Assembly (NCBI GenBank): GCA_038380795.1
Contig: CM076261.1
Location: forward strand, 11,166,556-11,230,555
Source of the DNA: Pyrocephalus nanus
Taxonomy: Eukaryota > Chordata > Aves > Passeriformes > Tyrannidae
DNA length: 64,000 bases
Reading direction: 5' to 3'
Positions 22,601-36,582 of the stretch are shown here, in pieces. Position numbers and translations under genes: made by a program. The notes under the pieces are model-generated. The model was not told the DNA's origin. It worked only from the letters and a program-made list of their open reading frames with translations, and did no database searches. Position 1 is the stretch's first letter, and every line of letters starts with the position of its first letter.

Positions 22601-25600
22601 ATGAAATGTAGGCAGGGAATCCAATTCTTTACTGCCTGAACTCTTTGTAATTTCTTATGGCTTTTCAGTTTGCATATAAGATACTACTATTCTGATCATA
22701 TTCACACTTCTTTGCACACAAGATAGTGATTAGTTAAAGCAGTGTGGGATCATACCAAGAAAGACAGTGACCAGGACTCTTACGATCGCTATTTAAGCAA
22801 GAAAATTCAGAATAATAAGTAACACATGCATTTATATGAGTTTTCACTTTTCCCCCTCCATGTTTGCAATAGCATTAATAAATTTTTAATTACTAATTCA
22901 GACAGGCATTAAAATATTCAAACTGTATAAAATTTTCCAGTGCATTCAAAACCATATAAAATTACATTTTTGTAGCATACCTGTAAAAATTGCTACTTGA
23001 TCATCTCTGCAGAAGAGCTATCTAAAACCTATAGACAGCTTTAGAAAACTAGATTCCTTCTGTATTACTTCTCGGTGTTGTAATGTACCTATCAGTAGTA
23101 CTTTGCTCAGAGCGCTAGTGGATTAAAATATCTAACAATATATGTAATTAATATGGAACATCTACCTGTTAATCTTTTATAATCTTTGAGTACATCTTGC
23201 TGCACATCAGCCAATTTGTCACATACTCAAAGGGAGGTTTACAGTGAAGGAATGCAGGTTTGCAATTTTAATGGAGTTTGTGTGCTTGTTATTGCATGTG
23301 GTCCCACAAAAGCTTTTACAAGATGTGATTAACTCTTTGTTTCTCATTCATTCTTATGTTTTTCATTCATAGATCAAAAGTAGAAGTCAATAGACAAGGA
23401 AGATATGACTGACTGCAGTACTATAATGGAGAGTAGTCATCCATCACTTACGTTCTCCTATCCCTCCCCCCCCATTTTACTCATATATAGTAATAATTGT
23501 AGTTCATATGAAACTGCAGCAAATATAAAATATCCATGTTCTGCTAATAATTTTGATAAATGTGTAACATATTTTTGTGAATAATTCCTAATACTACATC
23601 AGCATTTTAGGTAAGAAGATGATGTCATTCAAAGAAACCTTAAAAATCTGGAGAGATATGTCAGGACATAGATGAGATAAAGAAGTTAATATGCACAAGA
23701 ATTTTAAGAATGGCTATAGTTCAGACTAAAGGCCCTGTAATAAAAAGTGAAAAATTAATGTAGAAGAAACTTAGAAAGTATGGGATGTGCTGAAAGGGTC
23801 TCAAAAAACTTTCCCAGCCTTGAGTTGAGAATTGCTGTTACAGGACAGCAGCTGATATGTCCTTGTCTGTACTCCCCAGATGAGAGTTGAGAATGGAAAG
23901 TGCTTTCACATCTCTAAGCATACACGTTCTTCTTGCCTTTTATCCCAGACAGACTTTGTTTTCCTCAAAACCATCTATCTATTGCTGTATAAACATACTG
24001 CACTTCAGAGACTTCATATTCTTTGGTAATCATTAGTTTATTCATCAGAGAAACAGGGACTATTACAAGTTTATGCCTATTCCTGAGCTACCACATTTGA
24101 CCAGGAAGTAGTGGTTACTGATTCGCACAGTTTGCTTAAAAACTGTGCAAAACTCATGCTATTGCATTTTGAGAGAAGACTTTAATCTATTAGTTGACAA
24201 AAGAGAAACAGAGGAAAATGGTTCTGCAACTTTAATTTTTATGGAACTACAGTAAAATCATTAGGATTGGTGTGAATGGAGAATGAACAGGATTTTTCTG
24301 CTATAGAATCAATGGAAGAAAAAGCAGAAGAATGATACATAAGAATAGCATGTGGTGACAGAATGTAGATTGTCAGGTGAACATCAAGACCCACACACAT
24401 TTTTGTGTTGATTTTCAGAACATCCATATCAATAGACAAATAACTGAGAAAATTCTGAAAGCTCATAGAGGTTGAACAGGATGGAGAGATTAATCTTCGA
24501 AGACTCCAGCAGACACATACAAAATGGGCATGTAGTCAACAGCCTAAGAAAAACTGAGGAGGTGATGATTCACTCATGTTCCTTGGAATCTGTGTCATCC
24601 TGGGACCAGCTACTGTTGTATAAGCAGCTTGGTCACTGCAGGCTGAAGAGGATGCTAAAGCACAAAAATCTTGGTGACTGTGAGTGTCTGTGCCTGAGTA
24701 CTAATATAATTAAAATAGTTGGGGGTTTTTGTTTCAGTTTGTATTTATTTATTTTCATTTGGTTTGGTTTTAAATAAAATCATTTTTCCTTTCTAGAAGG
24801 CCTGCACTCAGTTTTGCTAGTTTTGCTACCATGTTCTGAAATTACTTCCTACTTTGTCTATTTCTGTTTTGTTCTTATTTTCTACTTCATCATATATTCT
24901 ACTTCTGCATGAACTGAAAATAAAGTAAAACAAATAAAAAAAAAACCCAAGCAACCCAAATAACTTATCAAGATGTAGTTCCTAAAATTTGTTTCACAGA
25001 TAGTACTTTCCAGATATAGAAGTTTAGAAAAAAAGAATGTCAAAAACTGAAGCACAGACAGATTATGAAAAACTTTCAAAAATATCTCCCTTAAGAGAAA
25101 TTAAACAAGATACCTTCTGTCAAGAGTATACAATTCAGTCTGGCTCTTGGTACTTTGTAAATCTTGCAGAAATCCTGAAAATCATATGGAATTCAGTAGG
25201 GGTTCAGTGATTGGTGGTAACATGATTTCTCCATCAATGAAAAACTGAAAAACTGAAAGTGTATCAAAGACATAGATTTGAGAAGGAAAATTTACCTTAT
25301 TGTTATAAAACCAGAAAAAGATGTGAAATAAAATACACATACAATGGCTTTAATGGTATGAAATGCAGCTCTCCTCTGCCCAGCAAGCCAAGTTGGAAGG
25401 CCAGTGCAAAGGGGCAATAAAGGTCACTCTTCAATCAGCTTTTGGGGACTTCTTGTTTCTAAGGGGGGATGCACAGATAATGTAAATTCTGATATTAGGG
25501 GTAACTACATCAAGTCATGAAGGATTGACTCCAAAAGAGGACTATCTGATCCTCTTGAGCATTACAACATGCCAGAGGAAGTAGACAAAAGACAAAAGTT

Positions 25601-28600
25601 CCATGTTAGTTCTGGGAGTATAAAGTGAGAGGAAGTAAAAATTAAATAATTAAATATCTTTTTTTCATTAAAAAAACCCCTTACAATTTCTAATGAGTCA
25701 GGTAGCTTGAACTCTACAAGCTATAAATGAAGTCTATGCATGAATGTCTCACATTTAATTAGCGTGTGACAGTTTGGAATGTTAGCCATCAGGTGCCTAT
25801 GTGTCTAAATAATTTCAAAGTAATTAGAGCCTCTTAAATATTAGTTCAGTTGGCTGTTTATCACTGCATAGTTAGAATTCTTCCACAGTGCTCATTAGTT
25901 TAAACACCACTGGTATTTTCTCAGTTAAAAAGAGGGAAAGAGTAAAGGAAAGAGACAAAAAGGTAGGAAGAAGACATGCAAGGCTTAACAGATAATTCCA
26001 GTTTTTTATTGTAACAGCTAGGAAATTTGAGGCAGGGGAAGGGGGGAGAGTGAGAGAAGTGCTGTTGTTTTCAGTTTTCAGCTTAGATATTCCTGTGATT
26101 CAGTTCTGAATAATGTCTGTGGCTTGATCCAAACGCACAGATGCAGTCATACTGACTCCATTTCCACTGCCTTGGAACATACCATTGACAGCCAGATGTA
26201 TGGACCAGGCACAGATTTTGTCTGATGTCCTGAACCCGTTTTTTTTCTTGTAGAATAAAAAACCAGATGAAAACTAGAGAGGACCTACAAGTCTGAAATT
26301 TAGCTTTGTAGCCAAAGAAACAACTGCAGCAGCATTCCCCAGCTGTGCTTATCACCACTGCACAACAGTGATAATTACCAAATTTCTATATTTGTAGAAA
26401 ACTGGTGTCTCATGAATATCCAGCTGCACTTTTATCTAAGTACAATATGTGGCCATTTTCGATAAATATGGACATTTGTTAAAAGAAGAATTACATTTTT
26501 TAAATGTTGAAATGCTGGATTAAGTTATGGGAATGTTTAATTATTTATTTATAATACAGGAAAATTCTGCCTTTCAGGAAAATCGATATGACTCATTGCC
26601 ATTTTCAGTGAACCCATCACTGATCATTTAGTGATTTTTTACCAGGAGGGCTACAGAGGGATTTTTTTTTAGCAGTATGTCTTGACAGGAAACTAGCAGA
26701 TTATCAAAGTTTTCGATCATGATGACTAATGTGCATAATAAATGACTACGTAGACTATAATGCTGGAAACACTGGCACCAGCAAGTCTGTCAGTGGTGTG
26801 GAGCTGCACAGGTAGAATGAAACAGAGACATTGATTCAGATGAGATAGGTGGAACATTTCAATTATTTATCTGCAAACGCCTGACATAGCATAAGATAGT
26901 TAACTTTGAACTTGGAATAGATCTTATAGTTACCAAGCCACCTCAGAGGCAGAAGGCAAGTTGTCGGTAATTAATGGCTTGTGGATTTAAGAAAAGAGCA
27001 AGGTGTCAGCATTTACTTAGGAACGTACGTGGGACCAATCTAGCTGACAACTGCAGGGAGTTTTGCAAATGTTTGCAAGAGGCATCTTAAGAAATATTCA
27101 TCTGAGAACGACTATACTTATAAATGGATTATGATATCTAAAACTCCACATGCCTTTTATTGTCAGTTCTGGCTGCTGGTCTTCTTCCATCTTGTCTAAT
27201 AAGATTTACCTGAAAACATTTGTCCTATTTTAACAACAGCAGCAGCCAAAGAGAAGAAAAACAACCAACCCCCTTTTTATGTCAGAGAAACATCTTTCTT
27301 TTCATTAGTCCAAATGGTTCCAAAAGCTGTTTTTGTATAGTGCATGATGTGTATGTGGTGGCAAAGTGTGTATATAACAGAAATACAAAACTGGCAAGGT
27401 GGATTTCAGTCTACTACTGATGAACTGCCTCCCTTTATCCCTCTTCTCTCCTCTAAATAAACTGCTAAGCTTTCAAATGCTATCCTGTCTCCATGTAGCC
27501 ACTTGACTAAAATGGATTTTAAACTTTTCACCTATTAAAGCTCTTCTTTTTCAAACAGCACTAAGGGAACCTAAAGCAGTAAAAAACTAGCAGAAATCAC
27601 AATGTCATCCAGAGAGGGGGAAGGGGAGAGCTCGGGAAACTGAATTGCTGCTTAAAATGTCAGCAATTAAAATTAATTGAAAGCAATTAAGAAACTCTAA
27701 TCTTCTTGTTCCTCTTCAGTGTTTATTTAATTTTGATAACAATACTATAGTAAGTTCATACACAGGCTGAAAACATGTTGAAAATGATCTGTAGTTTCAT
27801 TCCTGCTTCTTTGCAGGAGGGTGTCAGGGCTCCATGGGAGCTGGGGGCCATGAAACAGCAGAGCCTGGCAGTCCAGGGCCCATCCTACCACCCCATTCAC
27901 TAATTAAATTTTTTTTTTAATTTCTTTTTTTGGATTTCTTCTATAGCCAGTACCTTTCTCCAGCTGCTATTCTTAATGTTATGCCAGTGCTGGAATCAGA
28001 ACATGAAGTGTTACTTAGCAATAGCTTATCCTCTGCGTCTTGCTTTTTTTTGAGACGTTTGAGCAATGAATTTTCTCTAGTGGATATTTGCTGTCTCATC
28101 AAGTCTTCCTCACTTTTAAAATGTAAAATACTTTCTCCTGTCCTTTGATTCCTTTAATTTATTTTTGAAATTTCATTCTGAGTCAGAGCATTTCCTCCAA
28201 TCAGCTGGTATGCTGCTGGGCTTCTATTTCTTTTGTATATTGTGTCAGGTACAGACACATTTAAAGTTGCTCTTGTCAGCATAACTCTGAGCCTTACAAG
28301 ACCTAGTTGTACAGCACAAGACTTTTTATTTCACAGTACAGGCTGAAGATAACCTAATCCCTTTTAAAGATGAATTACAGGTATAGCAGATTGGTGAATG
28401 TGGGCTAAGCACTCAACTTTCCTCAATTCACAAAAAATATGAATATATATAAGTACATAAGACTTGCTAAAATATTGGCTTTTTAGCTCAAGCTGTAAAA
28501 ATTCATGTTTATATGTTTGGAATTTCCCAGTATATCTGCTACTATTATTGACAGTTTTTCAAAACTCATCAGGACAAAATTCTGAGCAACTTGATCTCAG

Positions 28601-31600
28601 TTTGAATTTAGCCATGCTTTCTGCAGAAGGCTTTGCTAGGTGAGTTTCAGTTTCCTTTGAACCCAAAGTTATCTGTGCTTCTATGAATCATAATGAACTT
28701 TGTAAGGACAGTAGTGATTTCTTCAGTAGAGATTTTACTGTTCATTATGAAAAACTCATAACCTTTGCTCACTTCAATTTGTTTTTATCTCAAATTTTAA
28801 ATCACTCACTGAAATTCTATTGCATCTTATATTTGCTATTTAATCTGATACATTGTTTTATTTTTCTTATAAAATAATATAAGAACATAAGAAGTTGAGC
28901 AGATATTAGTATATTTAGCACTTCTTTCTTCTTCTGTTGCCAGTAATACATTATTTGTATATTTTGCCACATCTCTTCCTTTGCCTCTCATACTGCCATG
29001 ACTGTTCTGTGAGCAGTCACCTCCATTTCATCAGTTACTAGTGAGAGCTGTCATTTACAAAATCTTTCACAAAACGTTATCCTTCTGGAAACTAACGGAC
29101 ATCCCAACAATTTTCTTAACAAACCATTGATTTTATTGTGCTTTTCTCTTCACATTAGATGTAGAAACTTCATATTTTTGAAGATATTGTAACTAGGAAG
29201 GCAATGAAGTAAGAATGCTTTGCACCAGATTTCCTCTTTCATCCCATCATCTTTATGTTTCTGAAAGCTTTTCAAATCCTTTTAAAAGTTATCTTTGCCA
29301 AGCAACCAAGTCTCTCTTGAATGCATAAGTCTTTAGAAGCCCTAACAATACTGAAAGAACATTACTGTCTTCTGCTCTTGGGACACACCAATAAATCAGT
29401 TTAGGATTATTTTCTGAACTTCTATTAAAATTGGAGAAAATATGTGGCAGAATTAGGTTAGGAGGAAATACAGACATAAAGAGCTCAGTAATTAATTTCC
29501 TCAAACAAGAATATTAGGTAACCTCATTTAGTATGTTTTGATATCCTATAACACAAAGCATGTAACTATTGAATGTTTTGGTGCACTCCTAAAGCTATGT
29601 AAGAAAAATAGGCATTTCCTTTTTTAAAGATAAATACTAGAGGTTCTTACAGATGAGCTGAGTATGAAGAAACCCTTGTTGTGTATGGAATTAGTAGAAA
29701 TCAATTTTGTTCTCAGTAAGAGGTATGGGATTAATGTTAATCTTCAGTGAATATGAAGATTAATAGGTTTCTTGTACTTCCCAGTAAAATCTTTGGAATT
29801 CAAAGATTTTACAAAGAAGACTACTTGTTTGGGAGAGTAAATACAGGTAGGAGCCCAAAACTGCAAATGCTCTTGTTTTTTTTTGCACTGCCTTATTCCT
29901 TCATCATTTTTGTAGATGTCCCTGTTTTACCAAATAACCATTGTCCTACACGATCACATGAAGTAGTTGTATTGATAAGGACACATCTTGGGTGCAAACA
30001 ATAAGCAAATATTTTAAATGACTGAAGGCTGAAAAGGAAGTTTATTGTTTGTTCTAAGTGCACGCAGTAAAAATAATAATGTGATAAAGCTGAATGCAAG
30101 TGTTGCAAGTAATTTTGTCAATAACTTTCACTTTCTAGTTTCAAGATACAGCATATACATGTGGAGAGAAGAGAATACCATCTCTTGGACTTCTTAAAAA
30201 TCCCACTTTATTTATTTCTATTCTGATCTCCTGTTAACAGCATTAGAAAATCACTATTTACTTGATATATCTATAAAGCATTCAATATATTTTTATAAAA
30301 TATAAGAGCTTATATTTGACTAGAGGCATGTTTTATAGAGGGCTTTTTTATATTTGTTGCTATATTTGCTTAGATTTCTGGTCTTGCAAAACAGTTCCCT
30401 TCCAAATGTGTGGAAGCTGTGAATGCTACATTGTTTCTTAATGCAGCGTGAAGTTCTCATGCCCATAATCATTGAACTGAAATTTAAGGGTTTCTCCTTA
30501 TCTTGAAAGGATAAGGCTCATATGATAAACATTTGAAGGAACACTATGCAAAGATTTAAATATTGATGTCTTGTAAAAGTGATGTGAGGTAAATGAATGT
30601 TCTTATTAGAGAGCATCAGCTTTTAATACAGTAATAAAATTTCCTGTGTCTAGGTGCTGTAGTAAATTCCAGCAAGGGATATTTATGTAAGTGACTATTG
30701 ATTAAAAGCACCTTCCTTAAGTACTAACAGTGCTAGATCTGCAGCAGAAAATTTTACAGATTTTCTATCAAATTTACCCTACTTAAGAAGTGTTGATATT
30801 AATTTTTTAAAACCGTTTTCAAGAGATATCTTGAACAGAATGGGTAATAATTATAAGCAAAGACAAATCCATACTTGTGATTGAATCACTCCTCTACTCA
30901 ACCTCTGGACTCATAACCTCTCCTCATTTAGCATATTCCCTTCTTTTGTCACACAGTTTTCTAGTCAGAAATTGTACATTCTTTGATTCAGTGCTTCTGG
31001 AAAGACAAAAAAAAAACTTTTAAAATCCTTTAATTGTTGATTATTTAATTGATTTTATACATACATTTTAAACCAATCCATATATATACCACTAAAAAGT
31101 AGACAGCTCCTCATCTCCAGGTGCACTATGAGATCTACTATTAAAAAAGGAATCACAGAGGAAAGGAAACCTCAGGAAATATATACTTTGATCATTCCTT
31201 CTATTTCCAAATGTATCTCATAGTCATTTAACTTTCAATGACCCCACACAGCTCCAGCAGAGATTCTCTTCCTAGTTAGTCTTATTTCTGCTCATTCATA
31301 TTTAATAAAAACTATATCCACGTCAAAACTGAGATCCTTCTTAATCACATCTGCTGTAGGAAGTTTTATTTGCTCCTTTTGAGTTACTAGGTTGATCAAA
31401 CCCCTCAACAAGACTATGAAGTGTATAAACAGTATAGGTCAAGAGTTTATGATTCTCCAAAGGCAGAAAAGCTGGAGTTACTGAATGAAATAGAGAAAAT
31501 AAACATTGAGCATAATTTCTTAGCAGTTTAGTGTGTCAGTGTTTCAATAAAGCTTTCTTCTGTATCTGTATCTAAGAAAATGGAAAAAGGGAATACTCAT

Positions 31601-33102
31601 ACATGCACACACACAGAAAACAACCCAAAACGCAAACAAAAGAACAAAAATCCCTAAAACCCCTCTTGGTGAATAAAAAAGGAATGATGATAACTATTGT
31701 CAGGTTGGAGAGAATTAAAAAAAAATGGTGTAAGCATTACAAGTTTTTCCCAAAGACCACAAATAAAAAGGTTTGTGAGCTGGTGACCCAAATATAAAAT
31801 GAATGAATACAAAATGTTTTTCTTTGAAGGACAAGATAACCTAACGTGATGATATGGTATTTTTTGAAGCCAGTGATTAAGAAGTGAAAATAATCTTCTT
31901 CTGGGGCTGCTGACAGTTGGAAGGAATAGAAGCAAATATCCTGTAATGGATACATTTTTGAAGGGTAAAGGTTAGTAGTATCATGTAAGACATTTCTAAC
32001 TAGCCTGTCATCATTTTTTCTTGCCTTTCTCATGAAGAAAAGTAACATCCAGAAAATTCCCCAAATCACAGGCTCAACAAAATTCCCAGTAGGAATCAGA
32101 GGACCATAAAACAGCTCTTTGAGAGCAGGTGAAAAAAAGTGGTTTCTGTTCAGAAACACTTCGATCAATGAAGTCTCTTCATTTTTATGCCAACTGTTGA
32201 GATATCCTTTATAATTTCACTTATGAAATTTCATAAAAATACCCACAGTTTTACTTTAAAAACTTAACCAAGTTGGACTTATTCACAGGAAAGCAGTCCA
32301 CCAATACTGTATCCCAGGTCCTGCATCACAGCATGAGATTAGTGCCCAGCCTTGAGACTTCAAGAGACATTAGATTGTGTGGTGTCTTCCTCATCAGAAT
32401 AAGGCATATTTGTGCATGAAAAGCTCTAAGAATGATCCTCCTCAGCATCTCTTCCCAGAAGACATTTAGACCCTTTTATTATCTCTCAGGTTACATTTGT
32501 TCTGTTTCAGACTGATTTTTTTTTTTTTTTTAATTATTTCTTTTTCCAGGGTGCCCAGTGCCATCTATTTCTGCACAGCTCCTCACCCTTTTCTGTCTTG
32601 GTGATATCTTCTTAAGCTTCCATATCCTTTCATATTTAGCCCACACTGATTTTAACTCCTCTGCCATGTTCCAGTTAAGAATGTTCACTATAATGGAAGT
32701 CACCTGTCCTTGTCATTAAGAGGCACCCTGTGTAAAAGATGTTAAAGTCCAAAGAGCAGCATATCAAAAAGGTTAACGGCAAATGAAATGGTGCATTTCA
32801 GTGTTACTTAGGAACTTCATTAAAATTTAGTACCCATTATTGGTCTTTTTAAGATCCCAACTTTCATTGAATCATCTGATTTTGTCCTTGTAATTTCGTT
32901 AATAATTTAAAAACTTTTGTTTCAAACACCTCATGTCAGCATCTCTGTCAGTGCCATGCTAATAGTCTGAACTTCACCTGAATATAAAAGGAAGGAGATC
33001 AACGCAGACAGAGAGAATGAAACCTGAATTCCAGCCTTGCAGTAGCAATCAATTAGAGGAAATGTATTTTTTCACTGAGGATACCAGCAGGCTAAAGAGA
33101 TC
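19601..33102. other. Gene desert, 13.5 kb, no gene or clear transposon recognised
   Basis: Both strands show only short chance open frames (none over about 100 codons), with frequent stops and A/T runs. A short GC-rich patch occurs at about 27820-27895 and may be a relic repeat. Stretches at about 25730-25920 and 26930-27090 are of even complexity and could be conserved non-coding elements. I see no tRNA, snoRNA or miRNA hairpin that I can defend. Confidence 0.5.
25730..25920. promoter_or_regulatory. Candidate conserved non-coding element (weak)
   Basis: Even-complexity AT-rich sequence with several TAAT/ATTA homeodomain-type cores (for example TTAATTAGCG and AGTAATTAGAG) and no simple repeats, transposon or open frame. 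The style resembles enhancers found in deserts around developmental and neuronal adhesion genes. No conservation data were available. Confidence 0.2.
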
Positions 33103-34893
33103 ATAGAATCGTAGAATCATAGAATCAGATGGGTTGGAAAAGACCTGTGAGATCATCAAGTCCAATCCTTGATCCACTGCCACCACAATTACTAGACTGT
33201 GGCATTAGGGGCCACATCCAGTCTCTTTTTAAATACCACCAGGGATGGAGAATCCACCACCTTCCTGGGCAACCCATTCCAATGCCTGATTACCCTAACT
33301 TAAAGAATTTCTTCCTAATATCTAACCTAAACCTCCCCTGGCAGAGCTTGAGACCATGCCCTCTTGTCTTACTGATAGTTACCTGGGAAAAGATACCAAC
33401 TCCCATCTGACTACAGCCTCCTCTCAGGGAGTTGTAGAGAGTGATGAGGTCACCCTTGAGCCTCCTCTTCTCCAGGCTGAACAACCTCAGCTCCCTCAGC
33501 CTCTCCTCACAGGACTTCACGAAGTCCCAGCCTGATTGCTCCTCTCTGGACCTGCTCCAGAACCTCAATATCCTTCCTGAACTGAGGGGCCCAGAAATGA
33601 ACACAGCACTCCAGGTGTGGCCTCACCAGCACTGAGTACAGGGGAAGGATCACTTCCCTGCTCCTGCTGGCCACACCATTCCTGATGCAGGCCAGGATAC
33701 CATTGGCCTTCTTGGCCACCTGGGCACACTGCTGGCTCATGTTCAGCTTCCTGTCACTCCAGGTCCCTTTTTGCCTGACTGCTTTCCAGCCACTCTGTGC
33801 CCAGCCTGTAGCGCTGCAGGGGATTGTTGTGGCCAAAGTGCAGGACCTGACACTTGGCCTTGTTGAACCTCATCCCGTTGGAATCAGCCCAACTTTCCAG
33901 TCTTTCCAGGTCCTTCTGCAGAGCCCTCATGCCTTCCAGTTTGATCAACACTCCCACTCAGCTTGGTGTCATCTGCAAATTTACTAATGGTGGACTCAAT
34001 CCCCTCATCTAAATTATCAATAAAGATATTAAACAGGACAGGGCCCAGCACTGATCCCTGGGGGACACCACTGGTGACCGGCCGCCAGCTGGATGCAGCC
34101 CCGTTCACCAGCACTGTCTGGGCCCAGCCCTGCAGCCAGTTCTTAACCCAGCACAGAGTGCCCCTGTCCAAGCCGTGGGTTGCCAGCTTTTTCAGGAGTA
34201 TATTATGGGAAATGGTGTCAAAAGCTTCGCTGAAGTCCAGATAGACACATCCACAGCCTTCCCTTCATCCACCAGGTGGGTCATCTGATCATAAAAGGAG
34301 ATCAGATTGGTCAGACAGGACCTACCCCTCCTAAACCCGTGCTGGCTGGGTCTGATCCCTTGTCCATCCTGTAGGTGCTGTGTGATTGCACTCAGGATGA
34401 TCTGCTCCATAACCTTGCCAGGCACTGAGGTCAGGCTGACAGGCCTGGAGTTTCCAGGGTCCTCCTTCTGGCCCTCTTTGTGGATTGATGTGACATTAGC
34501 CAGCTTCCAGTCATCTGGGACCTCCCCAGGGAGCCAGGACTGTTGGTAAATGATGGAGAGTGGCTTGACAAGCTCTTCTTCCAGCTCCCTCATCACCCTT
34601 GGGTGGATCCCATCTGATCCCACAGACTTGTGAGAATCCAAGTGGCTCAGCAGGTTGCTAACTGTTTCCTCCTTAATTACAGGGGGGCAATTCAGCTTCT
34701 TATCCCTGTCTACAAGCTCCAGAAGCCAGCTGTCTTACTGTTGAAGACTGAGGTAAAGAAGGTGTTAAATACCTCAGCCTTATCTTTGATAACTATGTTC
34801 CCACCCATATCGAATAAAGAATGGAGGTTTTCCCTGTCCCTCCTTTTGCTATTGGTGTATCTATAGAAGGACTTTTTGTTATGTCTAACAGTT
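33103..34893 (-). mobile_element. CR1 LINE, 5'-truncated, with a decayed reverse transcriptase
   Basis: This 1.79 kb non-LTR retrotransposon fragment is read on the minus strand. Its 3' end, at 33103-33126, carries the CR1 terminal octamer repeats (ATTCTATG type). From its 5' side the minus strand encodes the reverse-transcriptase finger/palm region: SVGSDGIHPRV, DDWKLANV, SRPVSLTSVPGK and QHGFRRGRSC at about 34641-34250. The catalytic-box remnant FADDTKL falls at about 33975. Thumb/C-terminal text ([28 protein letters not shown]) continues to about 33500. These segments lie in different frames. A single-base loss just after AVDV (about 34240) is the first break, so no functional protein is made. 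The endonuclease and ORF1 are missing because of the 5' truncation typical of CR1. Confidence 0.93.
33507..34641 (-). pseudogene. CR1 reverse-transcriptase ORF remnant
   Basis: The coding relic inside the CR1 element spans at least four open segments in shifted frames: 34641-34192, 34171-33884, 33957-33754 and 33836-33507. The order of conserved CR1 motifs is preserved, including FADD, but frameshifts separate them. It is therefore a fossil of ORF2 and not a gene of the host. Confidence 0.9.
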
Positions 34894-36562
34894 TTGGGGC
34901 TTTTTTAATTAGTATTTCATTGTGTGATAAATTGAATCATATGTTTGTACTGCAGGGAATATTCATAGAAAGTTTAGCTGTAAGATGTGAACTACAGATG
35001 TGATCTTACATCATGGAGGCATCTCATAGTGACTCACTGACTATTAGCATAATATTGCCAAACACATTCCAATTACAAGAAATAGAATGGGGATGGGAAG
35101 ACACACAGACAGAGCATGAGATGAAGAGAGAGAGAGAGACAAAGAGATTGTGTGTGAATCTTCAGGTTCTGATTCTGGTTTTAGTTAGGTTCAAGTTAGG
35201 AGAATAATTGTATAGAAAAGAGTAATATAACTTTATAATAAATTCTTATGTATTCCTTTGCACTTATAAGGTGCTTTTATACATGTTCTTTCTGCAGACA
35301 TGCAATCCATGCCTCTCATATTCTCTCTGTCAAAAGTATTTTTCTAATGATAAACACAAACATTTTAATAAAAAGACAAATTGTTTGCCATAGAATTAGT
35401 AGTCTCCAGCCCTCTTTGTGCACTCAAAATGGAAACCACTTTATAATTAAGCAACATCTAAAATATTCTTATGAATGCTTAAGACACACATTCTATGACA
35501 AGAAAAAGATTAGTTTCACTTAATACTGTAAAGGGCTCATTCAATAAATATGAATCTTATTCACTGGAGGTTGATTTAGGTTGTTCTTTAAAAATAATAT
35601 TTTAACAGTTATTGTTGCCCTGTTTTGTCCATTACAGAGAAAAAGTGTTCATCCATATATATTTACTTTTTTTGTTTGTAGAACATAAAAAAATAATTGA
35701 GGATTTCTTGAAATGATATCATAGTATTACTCATACAATACTGTTTAGCAGAGAAAGTCTGTTTATTTCCCTTTCAAATGAGAAATGTTTCCCCTACTGA
35801 ATATGTTTTGCTCTCATCTTTATTAAAAAAAAAAAAATTAAAAAATCTGTTTCCCCCATATCCTTGACTAATATATACGCTGAGAATGACTATTGAATGG
35901 CAGCAACTCAAGCCCTATAAAAATCTGAACACAATCTGAACACAAGGACTTCTTCAACAAACTTGCTGGAAACAAAATATTTTCTTTTAATTTATCTTTC
36001 ATTTTGTGTCCACATTGCTTGCATCTTCTATATAACTCAAATGTTGTTACATCTCACATACAGACATCAGGTTCCATTACATTTGAAAGTACATCATCTG
36101 CTGTACATACTTTAATTTCTATCAAATGGAACAATTACCTTTGGAGAAACTATCTTAAATATGTGTTAAAAATCAAAAATAGGGTGGTTTCCTACGTGTG
36201 AAAGGAAAGGCTGATTAGGTCAAGTCCTTCAAATAAGGAACTCAGATATGAATTTTCTTAAGATTAGTGCACCTTTCTTCAGTGTATAGGAAATGGTTTA
36301 TCTTCATTGTGTTTGAATAGATACTTGTGAAATTTCCAGGGTAAAATTAGGAGCCAACTGTTCCATTCAGTGTGATATTAACTGTTAATGAACTAGTATT
36401 TATAATGAAGGCATGACATGTTTTCTATGTTGGCCTGAGTTTTGCAAAGAGAAGATGGGAAGTATCCCCTGACTAATTTCTGGGAATTTTGTGCAGGACC
36501 TCTGTGTATGATTTATACTTCCTAATTTTTCTCTGCACCAAACTCTTTAGGCATTAACCCAC

Positions 36563-36582
36563 TTTTTTTTTTTTTTTTTTTT
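36563..36582. repeat. Poly-T homopolymer, 20 bp
   Basis: An uninterrupted run of T with no transposon body recognised next to it on either side. Confidence 0.9.

Noticed and set aside
24472..24777. 101-codon + strand open frame
   Set aside because: No recognisable domain, and it ends in a T-rich stretch that gives an artificial hydrophobic tail; no splice or promoter context.
33103..33126. Short direct repeats that could suggest a CRISPR-like array or microsatellite
   Set aside because: They are the terminal octamers of the CR1 3' end on the minus strand.
33129..34244. Several + strand open frames in the 33-34 kb region
   Set aside because: They are shadows of the minus-strand CR1 element; the minus strand carries the reverse-transcriptase motifs.
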